This document shows positions 10,449 to 20,699 of a stretch of 64,000 bases of DNA, piece by piece; the stretch's first letter is position 1; the number at the start of each line of letters is the position of its first letter. The notes under the pieces are model-generated. The model saw nothing but the letters and a program-made list of their open reading frames with translations, was not told the origin of the DNA and searched no databases. A program made the position numbers and the translations under genes. This DNA is from Salvelinus alpinus (Eukaryota > Chordata > Actinopteri > Salmoniformes > Salmonidae): the NCBI RefSeq assembly GCF_045679555.1, contig NC_092096.1, positions 29,396,364 through 29,460,363 of the forward strand. Direction: 5' to 3'.

Positions 10449-10830
10449 TGTCACGACTTCCGCCGAAGTCGGTCCCTCTCCTTGTTCGGCCGGTGTTCGG
10501 CGGTCGACGTCACCGACCTTCTAGCCATCACTGATCCATTTTTCATTTTTCATTGGTTTTGTCTTGTCTTCCATCACACCTGGTTCCAATCCCATCAATT
10601 ACATGTTGTGTATTTAACCCTCTGTTTCCCCTCATGTTCTTATCGGTGATTGTTTGTTCTATGTATTGGTGCTAGTTATGTTCTGGTGTGCGACGGGTTT
10701 TGCACCCGCTTATTTTATTTTGTATATGTTGGTTTCCGGAGTTTTTGAATTTTTATTAAACTGCTCCGTTTATACCAAGTCCACTCTCCTGCGCCTGACT
10801 TCCCTGCCACCAGCACGTACCCATTACACA
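10449..10830 (+). mobile_element. solo LTR-like element (about 382 bp), target duplication GAGAG
   Basis: Begins TGTCACGACTTCCGCCGAAG and ends CCATTACACA, flanked by GAGAG at 10444-10448 and 10831-10835. Because it landed in a GA run, the 3' boundary could be 2 bp shorter. ATTAAA near 10757 may be its polyadenylation signal. A different family member from the 9756 unit. Confidence 0.65.
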
Positions 10831-10835
10831 GAGAG

Positions 10836-11316
10836 AGAGAGAGCCTCAAATGATCACAGTGTGAATAACTATCAATGGAACAGGTCTGTAGAGTAGTCCT
10901 TGGGTAAATAGTGGAAGACATTAGCAGATGAATATCCTCAAGCTGAAACACAACTGTAATTGTTACAGCCCAGAGATGGAAGAAGGCCATGGTGCTTGGA
11001 CTGTATGTCATGCTTTATCAATATTTCCTATTCAGAAAAGAATAGTTGTGTGACGTGTCGACCAATCATTTCCATTCCCTTCACGTTCTGAGTAGTAGAG
11101 GACCACCAGCGTCAAAGGAAATAAACCTCAAGCACATCCATTTAATCAGAGGAGAATTTCATTTCTGCTTTGCACACATTAATTGAGGCCTCTATATAAA
11201 TTGGATTAAATGCACAATGTCACCAGACTGGCCAGGCTGGCTGCTTACCAAGTACCAGTTACCTTTTCGGTCATATTGATTTTTTTTATCCCTTCTCTGT
11301 ATGGGTGGAGGAACTC
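10836..11316. other. unique spacer, no gene recognised
   Basis: Mixed-composition sequence between the LTR and the LINE with no ORF of interest, no clear repeat and no splice-flanked exon. The 14 bp at its right end were duplicated by the LINE insertion. Confidence 0.5.
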
Positions 11317-11507
11317 TTGACAACAATCTCGTTCAAATATTTTTTATTGAACACATACAAGAATGGTGTATCGGTATAAAAGCCAGGTATACAGTTCTTA
11401 TCTATACATAAAATAGCAGACAGAAACAAAAAGACCCAGGGTTCCGGGTACAAAACAAATATTACAAAACAAGACATACAGAACATGGACAGGTATAAAG
11501 AAAGAGG

Positions 11508-11580
11508 GTAGGTGTCCCCCCTTACCCCTCCCCCCCTTCTTCCCCCCCTTTATCCCTACCCCTTATTACCCTCCCCACTG
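11508..11580 (-). repeat. G-rich tract in LINE 3' UTR (possible G-quadruplex)
   Basis: On the element strand there are many runs of three to seven G separated by short A/T loops. This fits the G3+ N1-7 rule for four-stranded structures. G-rich 3' UTR tracts are known from mammalian L1 elements; here the same feature sits in a fish L1-type element. Confidence 0.7.
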
Positions 11581-11659
11581 CTCGGGTGGCGGTGCCAGCA
11601 CACGCTGACCAAAGGTGGATTAAAATATTACAATTGAGAGTGCGTTAAAGAGTACAAAT

Positions 11660-14272
11660 TCACAGCGCCACATGGTCTAAGTAGTAGAGGAAAGGCTGCC
11701 AGATTTGATCAAATGTTGATAATTTATTGTTCAGAATATATCTAATTCTTTCTAAGTGTACAGTGTTTGCCAATTCGCTGAGCCATAATTTGGTAGTGGG
11801 CGCTTCCCTCTTTTTCCAAAACAACAAGATTAATTTTTTTGCCGAAATGAGACTGTAAGAGATGAGTTGTTTTTGGGGGTTGGTTAGTCCGATTAGGGAA
11901 TCAGACACTCCCAGGATTATCAGAAGCGGGTCTGGATCAATTGAAGTCTCCAAAACTTCCGAGAGGATCCTAAAAATTCCACTCCAGTATCCATACAAGC
12001 TAGAGCATAGGGCAAAGCAGTGGAGTAGTGTACCCTGCGCAGCCTGACATTTATCACACATAGGGGATGTATCAGGAAATATCCTATGCAGTTTGGTTTT
12101 GGAATAGTGTAATCTGTGTAATACCTTGAATTGTATGAGACGGTGTCTGGAGTTAATGGAGCAGGTGTGGATGTACTCCAAGCTATCTTCCCAGTCTGAC
12201 ACTGAGATGTCAGTCCCTAGTTCTTCCTCCCATTTTGCCTTAATGGCATCTGTAGAAGGTGTGCTAACAGATTGAAAAGCATCATATAAACGAGATATCA
12301 GTTTGTCTGAGGTGGGGGATGTTTTTAGGCATCCGTCAAACATGGAAGGCTTAGCGTTCCCGAATGTTGGGAGGTGTTTTCTAACATAGTCTCTGATTTG
12401 TAGGTATCTGAAGAAGTTACTTCTGGGAAGATTATAAGTTTCCCTCAGCAACTCAAAGGAAGCAAAGGTCCCTTCTATATATAAATCCCCTATGGTACTT
12501 ATCCCCAACTCTCCCCATTGCTCAAAGGTGTTATCAAGGTTAGAGGGGGCAAAGGAGGGGTTCCTGGCAACAGGGAGCATGAATGACATTGGTCTAAGCT
12601 CGAAGTGGGTTTTAATTTGCTTCCAGATTCGGACTGTGCTATGTATAATAGGATTGTTACGATAAAGTGACCTCTCCAGATTGACAGGCGACAAAATCAC
12701 AGCACCGATAGAGAAGGGGTGACACTCCTCACGTTCCATACTAAGCCAGCTGGGTGACGGACGTGCGTCATCCAGCAAAAACGTAACCGCGCGGAGGTTA
12801 GCGGCCCAGTAATAAAATATAAAATTTGGGAGAGACAGTCCTCCTTCCATCTTGGATTTGCAGAGGTGTTTTTTACCTATCCTGTGTGTTTTATAATCCC
12901 AGATGAAAGGATTGATAATTGAGTCCAGTTGTTTATGAAAGGATTTAGGTATGAATACTGGGATGTTCTGGTATAGGTAGAGTAGTTGTGGGAGGAAGAC
13001 CATTTTAATGGCGTTAATTCTTCCGAGCAGAGAAATTGGGAGAGTTCTCCAAAATTGTATGTTTGTCTTGAGTTTTTGCATCAGAGGGGGGAAATTCTCT
13101 TTAAATAGTAAGGAGTATTGTTTGGTAACTACAATTCCTAGATAGGTAAATTTTTCTGAAGATAACTTAACTGGAAGATGTTCTAGCCAGGAGGTGTTTT
13201 GTAACCGTATGGGCATTAATTCACTCTTGTTCCAATTTATTCTGTATCCCGAGAAGGTACCAAACAAATTAATCACATCAAGAATAGCTGGAATACTAGC
13301 TTGGGGTTCTGTTACATAGAGGAGAATGTCATCTGCGTATAGGGAGATCTTATTTAGAGTATCTTTAGTATTATAGCCGTGTATTGCTGGATCAGATCTA
13401 ATCGCCTGAGCGAGAGGTTCAATGATTAGGGCGAAGAGCATAGGCGACAGCGCACAACCCTGCCTTGTCCCTCTGTAAAGGTTAAATCGGGGCGACAGTG
13501 ATTGGTTAGTGAGTATTCTCGCACAGGGGTTCCTATATAAAAGCTGGATCCAATTTATGAACCCATCTCCAATATTAAATTTCTGTGGGACTTTGAACAG
13601 ATAGGACCACTCAACTTGGTCAAAAGCCTTCTCGGCGTCAAGAGATATCACGGCAAGGTCCATGTTGGTTAACCTCTGAGAATACATAATGTTGAAGAGG
13701 CGCCTGAGATTGAAGTATGAGTTTCTGTTCGGGATAAAGCCGGTCTGGTCCGAGTGGACCAATTTGCCAATTACAGTGCTAAGCCTGTTAGCCAGGGTTT
13801 TTGCTAAAATCTTTTGGTCTGTATTAAGGAGGGATATTGGTCTGTATGACCCTACCTCTTCCGGATCTTTACCCTTCTTATGTATAACTGTAATGAATGC
13901 TTCATCCAAAGTAGATGGGAGAGCTCCCTCCTCCTTGGCCTGAACCAACATTTTGTGCAGGTAGGGAGAGAGCATGTTGCTGAATGTTTTATAGAATTCA
14001 CCAGGGTATCCATCTGGGCCCGGGGTCTTGCCACTCTTTAGAGATTTAATTGTTTCTCGAATTTCTGCTAGAGAAATTTCCTTATTCAGGAAGTTAGAAT
14101 CTTCCTGGTTCAGGGCAGGAAGATTACAGTCCTCCAAAAAGTTTTGCATAATTAAGGGGTTAGGATCTGCTTTAGATGTATATAGAGTCTCATAAAACTG
14201 TCGGAATCTGTCATTGATGTCTTTGGGGGAAGAGAGTAATTCCCCAGAAGTCGATTTAACTTTGTGAATCAT
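11660..14272 (-). CDS. L1-type ORF2 fragment: reverse transcriptase and C-terminal region (870 codons)
   Basis: An uninterrupted 870-codon frame. It has the RT fingers and palm (SGKTPGPDGYPGEFYK, YRPISLLNTDQKI, ISLDAEKAFDQVEW, RQGCALSPMLFAL), the catalytic SLYADDILLYV and a thumb with FTYLGI. After that comes the long L1 C-terminal part with a Cys/His cluster (CDKCQAAQGTLLHCFALC). Full L1 ORF2 proteins are about 1250-1300 aa, so the N-terminal APE-like endonuclease and linker are absent by 5' truncation. Just upstream (14273-14332) the frame is closed by stops in a region of small tandem duplications. The product, if made, could not nick DNA by itself. It is a transposon relic, not a host gene. 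Confidence 0.9.
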   Translation of the reverse strand: MIHKVKSTSGELLSSPKDINDRFRQFYETLYTSKADPNPLIMQNFLEDCNLPALNQEDSNFLNKEISLAEIRETIKSLKSGKTPGPDGYPGEFYKTFSNMLSPYLHKMLVQAKEEGALPSTLDEAFITVIHKKGKDPEEVGSYRPISLLNTDQKILAKTLANRLSTVIGKLVHSDQTGFIPNRNSYFNLRRLFNIMYSQRLTNMDLAVISLDAEKAFDQVEWSYLFKVPQKFNIGDGFINWIQLLYRNPCARILTNQSLSPRFNLYRGTRQGCALSPMLFALIIEPLAQAIRSDPAIHGYNTKDTLNKISLYADDILLYVTEPQASIPAILDVINLFGTFSGYRINWNKSELMPIRLQNTSWLEHLPVKLSSEKFTYLGIVVTKQYSLLFKENFPPLMQKLKTNIQFWRTLPISLLGRINAIKMVFLPQLLYLYQNIPVFIPKSFHKQLDSIINPFIWDYKTHRIGKKHLCKSKMEGGLSLPNFIFYYWAANLRAVTFLLDDARPSPSWLSMEREECHPFSIGAVILSPVNLERSLYRNNPIIHSTVRIWKQIKTHFELRPMSFMLPVARNPSFAPSNLDNTFEQWGELGISTIGDLYIEGTFASFELLRETYNLPRSNFFRYLQIRDYVRKHLPTFGNAKPSMFDGCLKTSPTSDKLISRLYDAFQSVSTPSTDAIKAKWEEELGTDISVSDWEDSLEYIHTCSINSRHRLIQFKVLHRLHYSKTKLHRIFPDTSPMCDKCQAAQGTLLHCFALCSSLYGYWSGIFRILSEVLETSIDPDPLLIILGVSDSLIGLTNPQKQLISYSLISAKKLILLFWKKREAPTTKLWLSELANTVHLERIRYILNNKLSTFDQIWQPFLYYLDHVAL

Positions 14273-14346
14273 TCGGTCATTCGGTCACTCACTCATTTTT
14301 TCGAAGTTGTCTGGCGAGTAATTTGTGTGGTTTTGACAACAATCTC

Positions 14347-16980
14347 AGACAGACATGAAACCAATGGCAGAAATTAGACTCCATCCTCCTTGGGCCTCAC
14401 ATTCCAGATCTCCAGGATTCACTGGGAGCCCAGCTGTTATTGGGTGTGCAGCCCTGCATACCTCCACCGTTGCAAATAGAGTTTAAAGGAGCAACATCAG
14501 TTCAATAACCCACACCTGACGGGACAGGTCAATACAGCACACCCACTCTCCACTCCCCAATCTAATTCTTATTTTTATTTTTTATTCCCAAGCTTTCCTT
14601 TAAACTCTAGCTGAGGGAGAGAGTGATTACAAGGTTGTTTCTGGGAGATGAATTTGTGCTCTGCAATGACTCAAATCGTTATTAGTTTTTTCTCTGGCTT
14701 CATGATGGTACGAGCGAGGAAAGTGCTCCTGCTGTAAGGAAGGTTTTCACAATCACCTTCCTGAAATTGTGCTTCATGTTATAGATTTTTTTCCCTTCAA
14801 TGTCCTGAAACGGTGACTGGGGACAATTATGGAAACACCCACTCTGGAGAGATAAGAAACGTTACAATGTGATTCAGATCACAGACGCAGGCACTACATC
14901 ACGTAGACATCTCCAGACTACGGTGTTTAGGGTAGCGATCATTTTATAAGGGCTGATCAAAAAGGTTGGTACCAAACCAATGTGGCAGATTGACCATCTC
15001 CAAGTAGGTCACATGGCCTACAGTGCAGAAATGGTCATTGTCACTGGTGAGGGGCCTAATCCACTGTGGTATGCTGGGATAGGCTCTAAACTCTGGGCCG
15101 CACAGGGAAGAGAAGAGGACTAGCTTCACACCACAGGCAGATAAGGAGGTAGTAGCTAGAGGAAACTGGGAGTCTTTTTAGAGCCAAGATGGATGGTTGT
15201 GATGCTCCATCATGGCACAACAGGGCCTCTGTCCCCATGATAGGGGATATTAAGCGCTGTCCTGGGAGAAAGGATTCTGCCCTCAATAACTGTGTGCTAG
15301 TGGGGCATATAAAATATGGGAATGGTTAAAAGGCGCTATATAATCCTCCATTGACCTCTACCAGCCACCTGCATCCGTCTCAGAGCGGAGGTGGAGTTCA
15401 GGGACACATCCGCTGCCGCTGGCTGGAAATAGCGTGACTTGTGTGGGGTTGATTCATGACATGATTGGGTCCTTGGAGACAGTGGATAGTAGATGGTGCC
15501 GTACAGTAACAATACATGTATCTTCGTCTGAGACATCACTGTTATATGTGATTACATTGAGAGTAAGAGATGACGTGAAGCCTCTGCATATGTCGTTTTC
15601 CCATCCTGATCATGGGGGGGATTTAATTAATAAAACCTCTTTGCTTGCAGGAAGCGATTGTTACCTTCTCAAATTCGACAGTTTCCATGGGACTGAGAAT
15701 GCAAATAATCCTTTAATCTTAGCAGTCGGTCTCAGCCTCACAGCCGCCCTCCTGCATCCCTCATCACATTACAACTCACACAACTCACATTGGTCCTAGC
15801 AACCCTTTGTCCCATGTCAAATGCTTCAGGCTCGTACCCATTGTGGGGTTCTAATGCTTTTTATTAGTAATTTCTTAGAGGTTTGGTGCGCTGGCCTCCT
15901 ACTGAGGGGAGATGGCAGAGAAAGTAACATTCAGTAAATTATCTTCCCAAAGTGCATCAGCCCAGTCTTTAAGCACTGACCCGTCATACTAGTGTGTTAG
16001 TGTAGGAAATCCCGGGATACTTGAACTGCTGAGGGCAGAGAAAGTACCATTCAGTAAACAATGAGGAAGTAGAAGGTCTGAGTGAGTCATCAGGGAGTTT
16101 TAACCTACAGATAACGAGGAGTAGGCATGCAGGTGACATAACAGGTCACACAAACAGGTCACCAAACACTGTGGTGCCCTGGTTTAACCGACAGTTACTC
16201 ATAGCTCAAGTCCATTCAGAGTTTCAGTCATCAGTGTACATTAGCCTACATCCTCTTTGTCATGCAAGGAGCCAAAGTGGCGCCGATGAATGAAACGGGA
16301 TGCCTGTCCCCTTACTCCTCCTCTGTGGGTGGACGCTGGACAGACTTAGTGCCGTTGCCAGGCTACAGCAGAGGAATGTGCCGCTTCGTTGTGTCATTTA
16401 ACAACCGTGTGGATGATGTCACTAGTTTTGTACCTTATTCGTCTGACATTTCTATCGAGGAGGACCGGGGATGTGTCCCTGACTGACTTGCAGAACTGCT
16501 GACAGTAAATGTCAACTCTAAGGCCTAATGATTTTTAGTCGTTGACATGTTTTAATGTGTCCGTTATAGTAGAGCGAAACCAGTCCATTAAAGAGAAGAT
16601 GGCAGAGAGTGGAGAGAAACTGATAAGGTCTATTTTGTATCGCCCAGTGCCTTTCAGAGTGAAATAATGTGACTTTTTGAGGAAGTTAGAAGGCTTCGTA
16701 ATAATTGTATTTGGGGAAAATGACAAGGAAATAGAATTGGGGCTATAGTCTTAAATCCTGGTTTATAGTCCTTCGTTCTCTTACTCATAGCAGACCATCG
16801 ACCATCCAGCAGGCGACGGCTCCAGTCCGTGACTGTCACAGATGGACGATGCCGAAGTACCTACACATCAGGCGTGTATTAGTGTGTCTGCACTGTTCAT
16901 AAAACAACAAAGTCCCCTTTCATCATTCTAATAGCTGGTTATTAAAGATAGTCTCCTATTTTACCCTCTGCAACGTGATA
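14347..16980. other. unique region, no gene recognised; possible conserved non-coding DNA
   Basis: About 2.6 kb with no recognisable repeat, no ORF over about 120 codons and no convincing exon. It contains TTTAATTAATAAAACCTC followed by TTGCTTGCAGGAAG (15621-15653), which recurs in similar form near 22815. Base composition is balanced and locally homeobox-like AT motifs occur. It could be intergenic or intronic regulatory DNA; the sequence alone does not decide. Confidence 0.4.
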
Positions 16981-17009
16981 AACGATGGCCATAATCTGAC
17001 TGCCATCTG

Positions 17010-17145
17010 TATCGACTGGGGCTGGGTCTGGGGCTGGGACTGGGGCTGAGACTGGGGCTGGGACTGGAGGAGTGGACTGGAGGAGTGGACTGGAGGACTG
17101 GACTGGAGGAATGGACTAGAGGACTGGACTGGAGGAGTGGACTAG
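17010..17145. repeat. degenerate G-rich tandem repeat
   Basis: Units of about 12 bp related to GGGGCTGGGACT (17019-17067) pass into units related to GGAGGAGTGGACT and GGACTGGACT (to about 17145). The first half has four or more GGG runs with short loops, so it could fold as a G-quadruplex on the plus strand. Confidence 0.75.
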
Positions 17146-17886
17146 CCCTGAGAGGAGAAGAGATAGGAGAGGCGGGTTGTTTAAAATAGTAGCAGTGCAA
17201 TCAACCATTGATCTGGGGGACAAGGGGGGAGAGGGAGCCGGCCCTGCAGCGGCTCAAATTAATGCTAGGGTTTACATTTTGATAAACAATGATGTATGAG
17301 CCGATGCGGAGAGACGGGAGAAACGAAGCGAGATAATTGTTTTGTTGGTGTTCGCTCCCTCGTCCATGGTGCCCAGTGAAGGTCATGCTTTATTGAGTGT
17401 TTGGCAGCGTTTTTATCCATAACCATATTTGAAACACGAAACTATGGATAATAGCACTATTGATTCTAGCGATCGCCGGAATCGTATATTTTACGAGCCT
17501 TCAACGCGGCCCATAAAGATGCAAAATGAATTTCTCCATTCAAGGTGACAAAAAAAGCTGCCCATTAGCCAAGAGGAATTGGAGGCTGTTATATTTCTAA
17601 TGCAATGCCATTGAGGGGGAGTAAAATATACATATGCAATGGTTTACAGAAACGGTAGTAGGCCCTATAGGTGTCAGGTAAGTGGCATTCCATTTGTAGT
17701 TATGGACATCAGAGGCTGATGTTTCATTGCTGTGAGGCAGCTCTGAATGATGCAGTTGACTGCTGCTCAGACAGTGGAGCAGAGAGGGAGGTGACATGAT
17801 CATCATGACAACAGTGATGCAGTCGCTTTGGGTTATCATTGCCTGTAGAGAGAGGACTGCTGCAACCGCTCTCTCTGTCTCTGCCT
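17146..17886. other. unique stretch, possible conserved non-coding DNA
   Basis: No ORF, exon or named repeat. The part at 17480-17620 (CGCGGCCCATAAAGATGCAA, then AGCCAAGAGGAATTGGAGGC) is free of simple repeats and compositionally like deeply conserved vertebrate non-coding elements. That is an impression that needs alignment. Confidence 0.3.
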
Positions 17887-18010
17887 AGCCCTGGTCCCAG
17901 ATCTGTTTGTGCTGTATAGCCAACTCCAATGGTTGTTGATATGCCAGGCATAGCAGGCATAACAACCACCATAGTAGACTACACAGCACAAACAGATGTG
18001 GCACCAGGCT
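17887..18010. mobile_element. palindromic MITE
   Basis: AGCCCTGGTCCCAGATCTG at the left pairs with CAGATGTGGCACCAGGCT at the right, and ATCTGTTTGTGCTGT with ACAGCACAAACAGAT. The whole unit is one long imperfect hairpin of about 124 bp with a GCCAGGCATAGCAGGC centre. Half of a related unit lies at about 35297-35356. Confidence 0.75.
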
Positions 18011-18077
18011 AGTCTCTGACACACTCTCAGCCCTACAGCTTCATAGTGACCTCCTTCTCTGATAGTCTCGTCACTTT

Positions 18078-18647
18078 CCAGTACAGGGTGATTGATGTAT
18101 GGCGTCCGCTGGGTGGATGGTGGGATGGTTGTTTCCAGTACAGGGTGATTGATGTATGGCGTCCGCTGGGTGGATGGTGGGATGGTTGTTTCCAGTACAG
18201 GGTGATTGATGTATGGCGTCCGCTGGGTGGATGGTGGGATGGTTGTTTCCAGTACAGGGTGATTGATGTATGGCGTCCGCTGGGTGGATGGTGGGATGGT
18301 TGTTTCCAGTACAGGGTGATTGATGTATGGCGTCCGCTGGGTGGATGGTGGGATGGTTGTTTCCAGTACAGGGTGATTGATGTATGGCGTCCGCTGGGTG
18401 GATGGTGGGATGGTTGTTTCCAGTACAGGGTGATTGATGTATGGCGTCCGCTGGGTGGATGGTGGGATGGTTGTTTCCAGTACAGGGTGATTGATGTATG
18501 GCGTCCGCTGGGTGGATGGTGGGATGGTTGTTTCCAGTACAGGGTGATTGATGTATGGCGTCCGCTGGGTGGATGGTGGGATGGTTGTTTCCAGTACAGG
18601 GTGATTGATGTATGGCGTCCGCTGGGTGGATGGTGGGATGGTTGTTT
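18078..18647. repeat. 57-bp minisatellite, 10 nearly identical copies
   Basis: Ten head-to-tail units beginning CCAGTACAGGGTGATTGATG with almost no divergence. The period is a multiple of three and lacks stops in several frames on both strands, so long 19-aa repeat ORFs appear (over 200 codons). They have no independent coding support and are artefacts. The near identity suggests recent expansion or a polymorphic VNTR. Confidence 0.97.
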
Positions 18648-18659
18648 GCAGTCAGACAC

Positions 18660-19588
18660 AGACCCTTATGATGGGTTTTTGTGTGGGGTGTAAAGGTCAA
18701 CGCGGTGTGGAACTCCCCTGCCCAGAGCAGACCTCCTCTCAACCTCATTAGAGAAGAGCACAGAACTGCCAACACCAGACAAACTCATCTGTCTGCTAAC
18801 AGACTAATAAACATGTCAATGTGTCTGGAACGCTGCCCTGTCTGACCCCCAGTATGCAAAAATCACTTAATAAAGCTGTTATTGAACACAAACAGTGTAT
18901 CATTCTAACAGCACCTGCAGATTGAAAACCAGATGAGGAAAGGCGTAATGAAATCAAAATGGCCGCCCTCTTTGACCACGGGTGACCCCACTGAAATTTG
19001 ATGGGAACACGTCAAGTTCCAGTATCCTGCACGGATATTAACTCTAGTAATAACACTAGATATATTATTAACAGTAGTTACAGTATATTTCAGCCCTGAG
19101 AGAAGCTTCAAATGAATGGTACTTCATTCTCATCAAACTGGGGATTAAAGATAAATCTGCCTTTATTTTGTTCTCTTGTACAATAATGTGTGATCTTTAC
19201 AGGTTATGTCTCTTCATCAGTTGGAATGTCATGCTCCTTATTGCCATGGAAATTAATGCACACCCAGCGCACTTCAAAGCATTCACATTTGAGTTGTGAA
19301 TAGATTTTCATTAATAATCGAAATGAGCTCTGAATATTGTGATCAAAGTTAAAATCTGTGTTTAAAGAGTTCCCTTTTTATTGTCCGTAATTACAGTGGA
19401 TTATGTGGGATTAGTTGGGAAGCAGTGCCATTAGATTAGAGATTATGTCACTCGCTCTGATGTCCCAGGTTGTTTCATAACCTTCGTTTTTCTTCGTCCT
19501 ACCAGAAGTGTTCTCAGTGATGACATCACTCACCAGATGCTATAGCTAAAATCCACACCCATACATGTACCTATAGATAACACAACTA
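18660..19588. other. unique spacer, no gene recognised
   Basis: AT-rich in its right half. No ORF, exon or known repeat seen. It ends where a salmonid interspersed repeat fragment (GATATAGGATCTTAATTTGA) begins. Confidence 0.45.
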
Positions 19589-19837
19589 CAGATATAGGAT
19601 CTTAATTTGATCACTCTTTTGTTGCTGAGAATTTTCCTCCGCTGGATACGCAGATAAGCTTCTGTGATTTCCATTAACTCACTGAAAACTCACACTAACA
19701 CACGGTTATATTAACAGTATTGTACTTTTCGTGTATCCTACTTTTTAGTCCAGCTAATAGCATAACCACCGATCAAGCAACAATATTGACTAAACTTTAC
19801 AATCCTGTTGCTGAAGCAATATTTTGCTGTGACAATT
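19589..19837. repeat. interspersed repeat fragment (ATAGGATCTTAATTTGA family)
   Basis: The phrase ACAGATATAGGATCTTAATT and the following text resemble a common salmonid interspersed repeat that I recognise from memory. It is truncated by or adjoins the Tc1-like element at 19840. Borders are approximate. Confidence 0.45.
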
Positions 19838-19839
19838 TA

Positions 19840-20692
19840 CACCACTGTCCAAAAGTTTGGGCACTTAGAAATGTCCTTGTTTTTGAAAGAAAACCACATT
19901 TTTTGTCCATTAAAAAACATCAAATTGATCAGAAATACAGTATAGACATTGTTAATGTTGTAAATGACTATTGTCGCTGGAAACGGCAGATTTTTTATGG
20001 AATATCTACATGTGTACAGAGGCCCATTATCAGCAACCATCACTCCTGTGTTCCAATGGCAGGTTGTGTTAGCTAATCCAAGTTTATAATTTTAAAAGGC
20101 TAATTGATCATTAGAAAACCCTTTTGCAATTATGTTAGCACAGCTGAAAACTGTTGTTCTGATTAAAAAGCAATAAAACTGGCCTTTAGACTAGTTGAGT
20201 ATCTTGAGCATCGCCATTTGTGGGTTTGATTACAGGCTCAAAATGGCCAGAAACAAAGAACTTTCTTCTGAAACTCATCGGTCTATTCTTGTTCTGAGAA
20301 ATGAATGCTCTTCCATGATTGAAATTGCCAAGAAACTGAAGATCTCATACAACGCTGTGTACTACTCCCTTCATAGAACAGCGCAAACTGGCTCTATCTA
20401 GAATAGAAAGAGGAGTGGGAGGCCCCGGTGCACAACTGAGCAAGAGAATAAGTACATTAGAGTGTCTTGTTTGAGAAACAGACGCCTCACAAGTCCTCAA
20501 CTGGCTGCTTCATTAAATAGTACCCACAAAACACCAGTCTCAACATCAACAGTGAAGAGGTGACTCCAGGATGCTGGCCTTCTAGGCAGAGTTCCTCTGT
20601 CCAGTGTCTGTGTTCTTTTGCCCATCTTAATCTTTTCTGTTTATTGGCCAGTCTGAGATATGGCTTTTTCTTTGAAAATCTGCCTAGAAGGC
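19840..20692 (+). mobile_element. Tc1-like transposon fragment with internal inversion
   Basis: Left end next to TA (19838-19839) begins CACCACTGTCCAAAAGTTTG. The transposase start follows at 20243 (MARNKELSSETHRSILVLR), with helix-turn-helix text IEIAKKLKISYNAVYYS, a TAG at 20399-20401, then degraded sequence. At 20577-20590 and 20679-20692 a 14-nt sequence occurs in perfect inverted orientation. The segment between encodes the next part of the transposase on the opposite strand (KKKPYLRLANKQKRLRWAKE). The catalytic region and right terminal repeat are missing. Confidence 0.8.
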
Positions 20693-20699
20693 ATTGTAA

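Larger units (their letters stand above)
11331..14332 (-). mobile_element. L1-clade LINE, 5'-truncated, 14-bp target-site duplication
   Basis: The insertion is bounded by TTGACAACAATCTC at 11317-11330 and 14333-14346, a perfect 14-bp duplication typical of target-primed reverse transcription. The 3' end is at 11331, with AATAAA on the minus strand at 11348-11343 shortly before it. It lacks a long poly(A). The 3' UTR (about 11331-11659) is very G-rich on the element strand at about 11510-11580. The element is truncated at the 5' end, missing ORF1 and the endonuclease part of ORF2. The perfect duplication and long open frame suggest a young insertion. Confidence 0.9.

Noticed and set aside
16262-16486. 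74-codon plus ORF in the unique region
   Set aside because: No splice context, no recognisable domain and a length expected by chance.
18033-18775. ORFs of 208-234 codons on both strands
   Set aside because: Produced by the 57-bp minisatellite, a multiple of three without stops.
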